Below, piece after piece: positions 23,737 to 31,718 of a DNA stretch of 41,670 nucleotides (the stretch's first letter is position 1; each line of letters starts with the position of its first letter). The translations under genes and the position numbers were made by a program. The DNA comes from Parachlamydiales bacterium (GTDB lineage: Bacteria > Chlamydiota > Chlamydiia > Chlamydiales > JAEYWL01). The stretch covers positions 1 to 41,670 of the forward strand of contig JAGVLX010000010.1 in assembly GCA_020054065.1 (NCBI GenBank), in the 5' to 3' direction. The notes below the pieces were generated by a model. That model searched no databases. It was not told the DNA's origin and saw nothing but the letters and a program-made list of their open reading frames with translations.

Positions 23737-24945
23737 TTAATGATACAACAGTTGGATGATTTCAAGAGCGATGATCAAATTGGTGAATAGGAGAAGGATC
23801 ACCAAAAAGAATTTATTGGTGGGTGAGTAAGGCGTCGTAGGAAACTTCAGCAAATGATGTCCGATGTAGACAAAGGCAATTGGAATTAAACCATTTAAAA
23901 TCGCTTCTCCAAAACCGCCTGCTAGGCTGATTGCCGTTAAGAAAATTTGGGGATAATTTAGCGCAAAGGCTGCCGGAGGTAAAAACACCACAGCCGTTAA
24001 AATGGCTCGGGATCTACCCGTGCGTGGCAAATTCGTTCCGTCTCCTAAAAAGTCCACCATCGAAAGCGCCACACCCAAGAGCGACGTGATCAACGCAAAC
24101 AATCCAAAGAACAGCCCTAAGGTTCCAATCCACGAGTGATGCACAATCTCTTGCAACGTTTCTGTAATCGGAGTTCCTTGGGCTTGTGCCAATTGCAATT
24201 GATCCAACGGAATCGTTCCGATGATCAACCATTGCCATAAGGAGTAAACAATGAATGGGATTGAGGTGCCGATGATAATGGCCCAGCGCAATTTTTTAAC
24301 ATCACGGTTGAGATAGGTCGTTAGGGTCGGAATAATATTGTGATAGCCATAGGCCGAAAATAAAGTCGGCGCGGCAAACCAGGCAATCCCCCAGGTGCGA
24401 TGTTCTAGCAATTGCGGCTTGATTTCGGTGGAACCGATTGAAATCAATAACACGTAAGAGATGATCAACCCAGCCATCAAGATCCAGTTGATCCGGTCCA
24501 CCACTTTGTGTCCGATGAAAGTCAAACTAGCGAACAACAACGTAAAAATCCAAAACGCATAAGGATTTGCAATGGGAATTCCACTAATAGTAAACGCGTC
24601 AATGAAGATGGGAACTCCCCCCGCCAGGTACGAAACCATCAAGCAGTAGTAGAGAAATAAAAAGGCGGCACCACTGATCCACTTCCCCCAGGGACCTAAA
24701 AACCGGCCGGCCATGGACAGTAAGTTCGATCCCGCTGGCATCCACAAGGTTGCTTCCAGAAATAATAGACCGGTTGCCAGCATAAAGAGCCAGCATAATG
24801 TGCTGACAAAAAGGGCTGGATAAAATCCAGATACCCCCGTTACAACAGGAAGGGCTAGCATGCCCGCACCAATGCTGGTGCCGGCGATAAGCAAGATCCC
24901 GCTTAACAAACTGCCGCTTGTATCAAATTTTTCTTTGGTTTTCAT
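23737..24945 (-). CDS. tyrP: Aromatic amino acid permease (TyrP-like, HAAAP family)
   Basis: A 402-residue transporter with about 11 hydrophobic segments. The first, GILLIAGTSIGAGMLALP, has the GTSIGAGMLALP signature of the HAAAP/TyrP family. FSAYGYHNIIPTLTTYL in the middle and SMVDFLGDGTN later are also typical. TyrP imports tyrosine or tryptophan by proton symport at the inner membrane, and chlamydiae, being auxotrophs, carry one or more copies. No strong Shine-Dalgarno precedes the ATG at 24945, and no aromatic-codon leader peptide is visible upstream, unlike the His leader of the symporter at 10807. A nested repeat lies just upstream. Confidence 0.92.
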   Translation of the reverse strand: MKTKEKFDTSGSLLSGILLIAGTSIGAGMLALPVVTGVSGFYPALFVSTLCWLFMLATGLLFLEATLWMPAGSNLLSMAGRFLGPWGKWISGAAFLFLYYCLMVSYLAGGVPIFIDAFTISGIPIANPYAFWIFTLLFASLTFIGHKVVDRINWILMAGLIISYVLLISIGSTEIKPQLLEHRTWGIAWFAAPTLFSAYGYHNIIPTLTTYLNRDVKKLRWAIIIGTSIPFIVYSLWQWLIIGTIPLDQLQLAQAQGTPITETLQEIVHHSWIGTLGLFFGLFALITSLLGVALSMVDFLGDGTNLPRTGRSRAILTAVVFLPPAAFALNYPQIFLTAISLAGGFGEAILNGLIPIAFVYIGHHLLKFPTTPYSPTNKFFLVILLLFTNLIIALEIIQLLYH

Positions 24946-25002
24946 AAGCTTGTAAGGAGTTTAAGGCCAGACGCAGTTAAAAATCAATCCCACAAAAACC
25001 AG

Positions 25003-25233
25003 TTAACCACAGAGGCACAGAGATCACAGAGAGATATAAATATAACAAAGATGACCAGGATAACCAGGATAGACGAAAAATAAAATATACCTTATTGTAA
25101 ATAGATTCATGTATTCCCAACATTTATCTTTTTCAATATCCTGGTTATCCTGGTCATCTTTGTTATTTCCTAATTTTGCTTATTTGATAGTTCGGTTGAG
25201 AAATCTCTGTGATCTCTGTGTCGCTGTGGTGAA
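25003..25233. repeat. Nested palindromic repeat, copy with both modules
   Basis: Outer arms are 25003-25034 (TTAACCACAGAGGCACAGAG...) and 25203-25233 (ATCTCTGTGATCTCTGTGTC...). Inside lie 30-base perfect inner arms at 25042-25071 and 25137-25166, built on CCAGGATAACCAGGATA and its complement. About 65 unpaired A+T-rich bases are in the centre. It fills the gap between the start of tyrP and the 3' end of the NlpC/P60 gene. Confidence 0.9.
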
Positions 25234-25234
25234 A

Positions 25235-26089
25235 TTATGAAATCGGACGGCGGGCAAACAGGTAGCGCGGATTATCCCGAGTGGTCCGAAACGTACGATC
25301 TATACGCGTATCGGTAATCCTAACACCTCCCTGGGCAAAACGGCTGCCGGACCGGCTGCTCGATTCAATGATATGATTCTCATCCAGATAGATTCCAACA
25401 TGATTGACAGAGCCTTTAAAATAGACTAAGTCCCCTTTTTTCAAGGGCTCCCCTTTAGGAATATATTGCCCTGCTCCAGCAGCATCCCGTTTAAAATTAA
25501 TTTGGGCATCCACATCCGATGTAAACTGAATGCCTAACCCAAAGTTATACACCCACGAGGCAAAGTTGGAACAATCGAGGCCGCAATTTCGCGCCGGGAA
25601 GTGCCCACGTAGGCGAAACTCGTCGTTGCTTTTGCAATAAGGAACTCCTTTCTCCATCCAATACACAGCCGCTTCGATCGCACGATCCCGCTTCCACTGC
25701 TGCGCGTTGACTCCTTCAGGAATGCGTGGAGCCGGATATTCGCGCGCGCTAGGTCCCCAATTCCATCCTCCGCTCAAACGATAGCGGTCGGCAAACCATT
25801 GGCTTTTGAGTTGATTACTCTGATTTTCCGGTTTGGCTCGGTCTTCAAAATCGGCCCGAAGAGCCGCCTTGTACGCATCTCTTGCCGGGGCCGACGGCAC
25901 CATCGCTAAAATGTTACGTTGAAGTGTGTTTGAAGTCGTCGCTAACGCTTGGAGATAATCTTGGGTGCTCGTTTCTACCGATGGTCCTGTTTGCAACGTC
26001 TGGGGTACCTCTAAGATTTTTTGTGAAATGGGACTTGCGATTTGGTTAGGGATCGTTCCATCGTAACCAATTTTATAATCAAAATTCAT
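25235..26089 (-). CDS. NlpC/P60-family cysteine peptidase
   Basis: The C-terminal domain of this 284-residue protein carries the NlpC/P60 triad: Cys173 in CGLDCSNFASWVY, His230 in GSVNHVGIYLDEN and the third polar residue His239 in ENHIIESSS. The preceding KKGDLVYFKG is also typical. Residues 1-100 are a non-catalytic region. These enzymes hydrolyse peptidoglycan peptide bonds, and a chlamydial NlpC acting on septal peptidoglycan has been described. There is no signal peptide, so it may be exported by another route or act in the cytosol. GAGG is six bases before the ATG. A seven-base stem GCTTGTT/AACAAGC (26110-26128) lies upstream. Its 3' end abuts the nested repeat. Confidence 0.9.
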   Translation of the reverse strand: MNFDYKIGYDGTIPNQIASPISQKILEVPQTLQTGPSVETSTQDYLQALATTSNTLQRNILAMVPSAPARDAYKAALRADFEDRAKPENQSNQLKSQWFADRYRLSGGWNWGPSAREYPAPRIPEGVNAQQWKRDRAIEAAVYWMEKGVPYCKSNDEFRLRGHFPARNCGLDCSNFASWVYNFGLGIQFTSDVDAQINFKRDAAGAGQYIPKGEPLKKGDLVYFKGSVNHVGIYLDENHIIESSSRSGSRFAQGGVRITDTRIDRTFRTTRDNPRYLFARRPIS

Positions 26090-26109
26090 AACAACCTCTA
26101 TAATTATTA

Positions 26110-26241
26110 GCTTGTTAAGACAACAAGCATAACATATATAATTTTATAATTCGTATTTAAAGTTTAAATTTTTATGTTATTAAAATTTGTTAAAGCGAAA
26201 AAATAAATTTGCTTGAGGGATTGGATCGTTCCCTTTAGAAT
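26110..26241. promoter_or_regulatory. Divergent region and promoter of the deoxysugar operon
   Basis: TTGAGG (26213-26218), N17 and TAGAAT (26236-26241) is a good rightward promoter about 30 bases before rfbF. Within its spacer AGGGA (26216-26220) and TCCCT (26230-26234) form an inverted repeat, a possible operator. GCTTGTT/AACAAGC (26110-26116, 26122-26128) lies nearer the leftward NlpC gene. The rest is A+T-rich with several TATAAT-like boxes. Confidence 0.6.
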
Positions 26242-26272
26242 TTCTTTTTATCGCACTATTTAGAGGTCGTAA

Positions 26273-27118
26273 ATGAATGATTTGATTACACAAACTCCCG
26301 TATTTATTCTGTGCGGGGGAATGGGAACGCGCCTGAAAGAAGAAACTGAATTTCGTCCTAAGCCGATGGTGCCGATTGGCAACTATCCGATCCTGTGGCA
26401 CATTATGCATTCGTACCGCAGACATGGTTTTCGCAAGTTTATCTTATGCCTGGGGTTTAAATCGGAAGTGATCAAATCGTACTTCTTGAACTACTCCTCG
26501 CTAAATAGCGACTTTACCGTCGATCTAAAGAGCAACCATTTAAAAGTACATTCGATCGATCACGATCAAGATTGGGAAGTGACCCTTGCCTACACAGGTG
26601 AGCAAACCATGACCGGCGCACGCCTTGCACGCGCCGCTGAAAAATATCTTGGGGACTCTCCGCATGCCGCTGTGACCTATGGAGATGGCTTGACCAATGC
26701 GAACCTGCGCAAGGAGTTTGAATTTCATCTCCAGCATGGGAAAATCGGGACCGTTTTAGGCGCCAACCCTCCTTCCCGTTTTGGCGAAATCTTGCTGGAC
26801 GGCGATAATGTAGTGGAGTTTGATGAAAAGCCGGAATTCAAAGAGAACTGGATCAATGGCGGTTACTTCTTTTTCCAAAACAGCTTCTTCTCCAAATATG
26901 TCACGAAAGAAGAAAGCTGTGTGCTCGAGCGCACACCTCTGGTTCAATTGGCCGCCGACGGGGAGCTCAATATGTTCCGCCACCCTGGCTTCTGGGCCTG
27001 CATGGATACTCAGCGCGACCGCGATTATTTGAATCAGCTGTGGCAATCGGGTAAAGCCCCATGGGCGCCGAATTTTGAATTTGTTGAGGCCGCAAAAACT
27101 CAAGGAGTTCAAGCATGA
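26273..27118 (+). CDS. rfbF: Glucose-1-phosphate cytidylyltransferase
   Basis: RfbF makes CDP-glucose from CTP and glucose 1-phosphate. The 281-residue protein has the nucleotidyltransferase signature LCGGMGTRLKEE (13-24), PKPMVPIG (29-36) and the metal-binding TYGDGLTN. EFDEKPEF and GGYFFF follow, typical of this subfamily. AGAGG is seven bases before the ATG. It is the first gene of a five-gene operon, and its stop overlaps the rfbG start (ATGA). The pathway is that of CDP-activated deoxysugars of O-antigens, which is unexpected because chlamydial LPS is rough. Confidence 0.95.
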   Translation: MNDLITQTPVFILCGGMGTRLKEETEFRPKPMVPIGNYPILWHIMHSYRRHGFRKFILCLGFKSEVIKSYFLNYSSLNSDFTVDLKSNHLKVHSIDHDQDWEVTLAYTGEQTMTGARLARAAEKYLGDSPHAAVTYGDGLTNANLRKEFEFHLQHGKIGTVLGANPPSRFGEILLDGDNVVEFDEKPEFKENWINGGYFFFQNSFFSKYVTKEESCVLERTPLVQLAADGELNMFRHPGFWACMDTQRDRDYLNQLWQSGKAPWAPNFEFVEAAKTQGVQA

Positions 27119-28227
27119 GCGACTTTGCCAAGCATTATGCCGGGAAACGGATCTTAGTCACCGGCCATACGGGATTTAAAGGAGCTTGGCTGACGACTTG
27201 GCTGAAAGCGTTAGGGGCACAAGTGATTGGCTACAGTTTGCCGCCGCCGACACAACCGAGTTTGTTTGCCCTCACTAACTTGGAAAAGCAGATCACGCAT
27301 GTGATCGGTGACATCACCGATTTCAATCTCTTTAAAAATGTATGCATCAATCATCAGCCGGAGATGATCTTCCATTTAGCCGCTCAGCCGATTGTCCTGC
27401 ATGCCTATGACGATCCCAAACACACCTTTGACACCAATGTCGGCGGGACGGTCAACGTATTAGAAATCGCACGGCATGTGCCGTCGATCAAAGCGGTTTT
27501 GTGCATCACAACCGACAAATGCTACCACAACAACGAATGGATTTGGGGATATCGGGAAAACGATCGCTTAGGGGGTGCCGATCCTTATAGTGCGAGCAAA
27601 GCGATGGCGGAAATGACCGTCGCTTCGTACCGGGCCTCGTTTTTTTCTAAAGAGAAAGCGCGTAAAGTGTTGGTAGCATCTGCACGGGCAGGAAATGTGA
27701 TCGGAGGTGGAGATTTCTCTGAATATCGTCTCGTGCCGGATTGCATGAAAGCGTTGTTGAGAGATGAGCCGATTGTGCTGCGCAATCCCCGTAGCGTGCG
27801 CCCCTGGTTGAATATTTTAGAGGTGCTGCAAGGGTATCTGCAATTAGGAGCCAAGCTTCTCGACGGCGACGACCGGTTTGCCGAAGCGTGGAATTTTGGC
27901 CCACAAGAAATTGAAGGAATCACTACCCAGGCATTGATTGAAGAAGCGATCACCCTGTGGGGCAAAGGCAAATGGATTCAGCCTAAAACCAGCGGCGAGC
28001 CGCATCACGAAATGGGCATGCTCCGATTGAATTGGGACAAGGCCGCCAATCTATTGAAGTGGCATCCCCGCTTGACCTGGAAAGAGGCCATACAAGAAAC
28101 GGTGGAGTGGTTTAAAGCGTATCAACGGTATACCGTTGCGCCTTCCGAGGTTCATTTACAAACCGTTTGCCTCGAACAGATTCAAGCTTATTCCCAACAT
28201 CCCATTCAATCATTTGCCCACGTGTGA
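27115..28227 (+). CDS. rfbG: CDP-glucose 4,6-dehydratase
   Basis: RfbG converts CDP-glucose to CDP-4-keto-6-deoxyglucose with bound NAD. The 370-residue extended SDR protein has the Rossmann motif VTGHTGFKGAWL (15-26), the HLAAQP strand (87-92), the TTD motif (132-134) and the catalytic DPYSASKAMAE (Y158, K162). VRPWLNILEVLQGYL, recurrent in CDP-glucose dehydratases, is present. The start overlaps rfbF by four bases and has GGAG within the upstream gene. An epimerase follows six bases downstream. Confidence 0.96.
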   Translation: MSDFAKHYAGKRILVTGHTGFKGAWLTTWLKALGAQVIGYSLPPPTQPSLFALTNLEKQITHVIGDITDFNLFKNVCINHQPEMIFHLAAQPIVLHAYDDPKHTFDTNVGGTVNVLEIARHVPSIKAVLCITTDKCYHNNEWIWGYRENDRLGGADPYSASKAMAEMTVASYRASFFSKEKARKVLVASARAGNVIGGGDFSEYRLVPDCMKALLRDEPIVLRNPRSVRPWLNILEVLQGYLQLGAKLLDGDDRFAEAWNFGPQEIEGITTQALIEEAITLWGKGKWIQPKTSGEPHHEMGMLRLNWDKAANLLKWHPRLTWKEAIQETVEWFKAYQRYTVAPSEVHLQTVCLEQIQAYSQHPIQSFAHV

Positions 28228-28233
28228 GGAGCC

Positions 28234-28803
28234 ATGCGCTATAATGAGACGCCGATCAAAGGGGTTTACCTAATCGATCTAGAAAAACGGAGCGATGAAC
28301 GGGGGTTTTTTGCGCGTATGTATTGCAGAGAGGAGTTTGCCCACCAAGGATTGGATACGCAATTCCTTCAAGCCAACAACTCCGCTAGTGTTCATAAAGG
28401 AACCTTGCGCGGCATGCACTATCAGCTGCCCCCTAAGGCAGAAACCAAACTGGTGCGCTGCATCCGCGGGTCCATTTACGATGTCGTGCTTGACCTACGG
28501 CCAAACTCCCTCACCTTCGGAAAATCGTATGGAGCGACGCTATCCGCTGACAACCGGCTGATGATGTATGTGCCCAAAGGGTGCGCACACGGATTTTTGA
28601 CTTTAGAAAATGATGCTGAAGTGTTTTATCTCGTTTCCGAAACTTATTCCAAAGAACAAGAACGGGGCATCCGGTGGAACGATTCCCGCTTTCAGATTAA
28701 ATGGCCGTTTGCGCCAAGTGTAGTGTCCGACCGGGACCAAGCGCATCCCGACTTTGATCCTGCCCACCACTTAAACGAATTTACTTTGCAAAGGGGTTCA
28801 TGA
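28234..28803 (+). CDS. RmlC-like 3,5-epimerase for a nucleotide 4-keto-6-deoxyhexose
   Basis: A 189-residue cupin of the RmlC family. It retains the catalytic histidine in LRGMHYQ (H62), the substrate-binding lysine K72, the tyrosine region FYLVSETYS (131-139) and GIRWND (145-150). RmlC enzymes epimerise C3 and/or C5 of a 4-keto-6-deoxy sugar, here presumably the RfbG product on CDP. That would give an L-configured deoxyhexose such as a 6-deoxy-L-altrose after reduction; the identity of the sugar is inference. GGAG lies six bases before the ATG. The end overlaps the reductase gene by four bases. Confidence 0.9.
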   Translation: MRYNETPIKGVYLIDLEKRSDERGFFARMYCREEFAHQGLDTQFLQANNSASVHKGTLRGMHYQLPPKAETKLVRCIRGSIYDVVLDLRPNSLTFGKSYGATLSADNRLMMYVPKGCAHGFLTLENDAEVFYLVSETYSKEQERGIRWNDSRFQIKWPFAPSVVSDRDQAHPDFDPAHHLNEFTLQRGS

Positions 28804-29735
28804 AGATCTTATTTACCGGAGCCAGCTCCCTGACCGGCATGTGGTTCGTCAAAGAACTCGTCGCGAGTGGCCATGAGATCACTGCCATTTTTCGGCAGCC
28901 GTTAGAATCGTACACAGGATTACGCCGGCAGCGCATTAACCAACTCGTACCGCTCGTCAAACCGGTGTTCTGCTGCTCTTTTGGCGATCCCCAGTTCCTT
29001 GATCTCGTCAAATCGGAACCTTGGGACCGTCTGTGCCATCATGGGTCCGATGTGACCGATTATAAAAGCGCTGCATTTGATTATCTAAAAGCGCTGGCAA
29101 GCAATACGTGCAACTTGAAAGAAATCTTAAACCATCTTAAAAAAACAGTTGTCGTGTTAACCGGAACGGTATTTGAACAGAATGAAGGTGCAGGCTCAGA
29201 CGATTTACGCGCCGTATCGGCCTACGGGCTATCTAAAGGGTTGACTTCCGATGTGTTTAAATTCTTATGCCAGGCTGCACATGTTCCTTTGGCCAAATTT
29301 GTGATTGCCAATCCGTTCGGCCCGTTTGAAGAACCCCGTTTTACGACTTATCTGATCGAAAAATGGGTGAAGAATACTCCTGCAGACGTACGTGGACCAG
29401 CTTACATCCGCGATAATATTCATGCCACCTTGCTAGCAAAATCTTACCGTGACTATGTGGAAAGGCATTTTACAACCCCCTTTACCAAAATCAATCCAAG
29501 TGCCTACGTCGAAAGCCAAGGGTTGTTCACCACCCGCTTTGCTAACGAGATGCGCAAGCGCTTAAACCTGCCGTGTGAATTTATTTTGCATCCGCAAACC
29601 GATTTTCCCGAGCCGCAAAAACGGATCAACACCGATCCAGTCGACGTGCGTGCTTTAGGATGGAATGAAACCAAGGCGTGGGATGACCTCGCTGACTATT
29701 ATCAATCCACCTATCAATCCGCGGCGGTAAAATGA
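28800..29735 (+). CDS. NAD-dependent epimerase/dehydratase, probable 4-keto-reductase
   Basis: An extended SDR protein of 311 residues with TGASSLTGMW (6-15) for NAD(P) binding, LTGTVFEQNEG in the serine/threonine position (120-130) and the catalytic AYGLSKG (Y142, K146). It lacks dehydratase-specific motifs. Its place between the epimerase and the glycosyltransferase suggests it reduces the C4 ketone to finish the CDP-6-deoxysugar. There is no rfbH-like dehydratase in the operon, so a 3,6-dideoxysugar is unlikely. The start overlaps the epimerase gene (ATGA) and the stop overlaps the next gene the same way. Confidence 0.87.
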   Translation: MKILFTGASSLTGMWFVKELVASGHEITAIFRQPLESYTGLRRQRINQLVPLVKPVFCCSFGDPQFLDLVKSEPWDRLCHHGSDVTDYKSAAFDYLKALASNTCNLKEILNHLKKTVVVLTGTVFEQNEGAGSDDLRAVSAYGLSKGLTSDVFKFLCQAAHVPLAKFVIANPFGPFEEPRFTTYLIEKWVKNTPADVRGPAYIRDNIHATLLAKSYRDYVERHFTTPFTKINPSAYVESQGLFTTRFANEMRKRLNLPCEFILHPQTDFPEPQKRINTDPVDVRALGWNETKAWDDLADYYQSTYQSAAVK

Positions 29736-30697
29736 AGCAACCATCGATCGGAATCGCGATCATTACCCATCGAGCCAAACACCACTTACCCAAATGTTTG
29801 CCGCCGCTCCTTAAATCGCCCTTAAAGCCGCGCGTGTTGGTCGTCAACTCATCCTCCCACGACGGCACGGTGGAACTGGCTCAAGAACTGGGCGCCGAAA
29901 CGCTAGTCATCCCCCGCAAAACCTTCAATCATGGAGCCACCCGCGAACTAGCTCGTAAGCACCTGGGAACCGATATCGTGGTGATGATCACCCCCGATGC
30001 TTATGCAGTGGACGCCTCCTTAGTAGAAAAACTCGTCCATCCGCTCGCGCAGGGAGAAGCATCGGTGTCGTACGCACGCCAGCTGCCGCATGACGGCGCC
30101 ACCTTTTTTGAAGCGTTTGCACGCCGTTTCAATTATCCTCGGGAGAGCCATATCCGCAGCTTCCACGATGTGCCTCGATTTGGTGTGTACTCCATCTTTT
30201 GTTCCAACTCCTGCGCCGCCTATCTCAATCGCGCCTTAGATGAAGTGGGTGGATTCCCCACCGTATTGCTCGGAGAAGACACTTTCACGGTAGCCAAACT
30301 CTTAGAGAAAGGACACAAAATCGCTTACACCGCCAACGCACAGATTAAACATTCGCATAGCTACAGCCTAGTGCAAGAGTTCAAGCGCAACTTCGACACG
30401 GGAATTGCCCGCGAACAGCATAAAGCGTTAATTGAAAAATATGGAAAAGATGAAAAACGCGGACGCACCTATGTCAAAGAGCTAGGAAAACAGCTCTGGA
30501 AAGAACAACCGCATCTTCTCCCTTTCGGGGCGTTGCGGATTTTCGTCTGTTGGCTCGGTTATAAGATCGGTAAAGTCAGCGTGAACGCACCTACTTGGTG
30601 GAAAAAGTTGTGCACTAGCCAAGACTTTTATTGGACCTCAGATCATTTTTTACCACAGAGCGTAACAGACCCTTCGGGGTCCCCTAACGGCAAATAA
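29732..30697 (+). CDS. Family 2 glycosyltransferase
   Basis: This 321-residue GT-A enzyme starts SIGIAIITHRAK. It has LVVNSSSHDGTVELAQELG (39-57) for nucleotide binding, TPDAYAVD as the metal/donor segment, and DEVGGFPTVLLGEDTFTVAKL with the GED acceptor-base region. This pattern is like rhamnosyltransferases of O-antigen clusters. It presumably transfers the deoxyhexose made by the preceding genes. There is no membrane segment. The final residues (PQSVTDPSGSPNGK) follow a TACCACAGAG sequence and include a GACCC-TTCG-GGGTC stem, so the 3' end may have been altered by a repeat. It overlaps the reductase gene by four bases. Confidence 0.92.
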   Translation: MKQPSIGIAIITHRAKHHLPKCLPPLLKSPLKPRVLVVNSSSHDGTVELAQELGAETLVIPRKTFNHGATRELARKHLGTDIVVMITPDAYAVDASLVEKLVHPLAQGEASVSYARQLPHDGATFFEAFARRFNYPRESHIRSFHDVPRFGVYSIFCSNSCAAYLNRALDEVGGFPTVLLGEDTFTVAKLLEKGHKIAYTANAQIKHSHSYSLVQEFKRNFDTGIAREQHKALIEKYGKDEKRGRTYVKELGKQLWKEQPHLLPFGALRIFVCWLGYKIGKVSVNAPTWWKKLCTSQDFYWTSDHFLPQSVTDPSGSPNGK

Positions 30698-30707
30698 CTA
30701 GAAGAAA

Positions 30708-30780
30708 AATTCAACACAAAGGCACAGAGGCACGAAGAGATTTCTTAGTCCTTCGTGCCTTTGTGCCTTTGTGTTGAATT
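30708..30780. repeat. Near-perfect 30-bp hairpin of the CACAGAG family, likely bidirectional terminator
   Basis: Arms 30708-30737 (AATTCAACACAAAGGCACAG...) and 30751-30780 are complementary with one G:T difference and a 13-base loop. The arm is a diverged form of the outer-arm sequence. It lies between the convergent glycosyltransferase gene and the paralogue array. Confidence 0.88.
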
Positions 30781-30851
30781 GAATTTAAGACAGAAGAGGC
30801 AATGAAACTTGGATATTTATATAAACCTAAAAATCAACGAAATAGCAATTT

Positions 30852-30905
30852 GTTATTTAGGAGACACAGAGATCACAGAGGAAACAGTGCACCGTTCTAA
30901 ATAAC
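30852..30905. repeat. Inverted repeat enclosing a single CACAGAG arm
   Basis: GTTATTTAG (30852-30860) and CTAAATAAC (30897-30905) flank the arm GAGACACAGAGATCACAGAG. It lies just downstream of the last paralogue gene and could act as its terminator. Confidence 0.6.
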
Positions 30906-30935
30906 GAGATCTGGAAACATTTTTGCAGTTCGTTT

Positions 30936-31676
30936 TTACGTAGCGTTAAACACAAAACCGAACAGTCCTTCCCAAATTCTTTCGAGCGAAACGATTAAAC
31001 GGTACTGGTTTGAAAGTAAATTATAGGGAACAGGGTCACTTTTCAATGAGCGGACCTCTTTATATAAATTGTAGGACAAACTCGCTCCATGCCGTAGGGA
31101 TTCTCCTGCTGCGATGAGTGTCATACCCAGGTAGTTAATTCTAGCACAAACTCGAACTTCAAAATTGCTTTTCACTCTTGACCACAAGCCGGTTTTGGCG
31201 GCTCTATATTGATCATGATTACGATTAACTTTTTCCTGAAAGTAATGACTATAAAGTTTGACCTTCTCGATATTGATTGATGTTCTAATTTCAACCGCGC
31301 CCAAACCTCCATTATAAATAGCATCAAAATCTCTCAAAGAGTAGTCGATTTGTTTCGGATTTACGAGTAAGACAACCGTACGAACGTGTGCTCGTACATA
31401 ACTCATATAGGTATTCACAAAATAACGATTAAAATTGGCATCTAAATAATTTAACGTTAGAGTATTTAAAATCCCATACACACTAAATGCAACCGTTTTT
31501 ACAATAAGATCGACGCCACTTAGCGGCATAGCCGTCAATAAGAACACTCGAGACACCGTTTTGGGATGTACAACTTGAGTTGCTTCACGGAATGGTGTCG
31601 CAGGGATCGTCTCCACTTGATAGGTAAACGCTTTTTCAAATAAGGTATACCCGGGAGATAAAATTGATTTAATCAT
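30936..31676 (-). CDS. Paralogue family member 1 (group A)
   Basis: A 246-residue protein of an eight-member local family. Conserved blocks in order: N-terminal LFEKAFTY (12-19); hydrophobic SRVFLLTAMPLSGVDLIVK (42-60), running on as a long membrane-type segment; VLLVNPKQIDYSL; KLYSHYFQEK; ARINYLGMTLIAAGESLR; and the near C-terminal NQYRLIVSLERIWEG then FGFVFN. It is close to the group A members at 33294, 34100 and 34922, many blocks being identical. There is no signal peptide and no catalytic motif. It is the last gene of a six-gene block, 42 bases after member 2, with only a weak Shine-Dalgarno. Function is unknown. Confidence 0.87.
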   Translation of the reverse strand: MIKSILSPGYTLFEKAFTYQVETIPATPFREATQVVHPKTVSRVFLLTAMPLSGVDLIVKTVAFSVYGILNTLTLNYLDANFNRYFVNTYMSYVRAHVRTVVLLVNPKQIDYSLRDFDAIYNGGLGAVEIRTSINIEKVKLYSHYFQEKVNRNHDQYRAAKTGLWSRVKSNFEVRVCARINYLGMTLIAAGESLRHGASLSYNLYKEVRSLKSDPVPYNLLSNQYRLIVSLERIWEGLFGFVFNAT

Positions 31677-31718
31677 TTTTTTGTCTTATGGTTTAATTAT
31701 TAAATAAGCTTAATTTTT

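Noticed and set aside
24999..25233. Possible insertion sequence with terminal inverted repeats
   Set aside because: The inverted arms enclose only about 65 bases and no transposase ORF; better described as a palindromic repeat.
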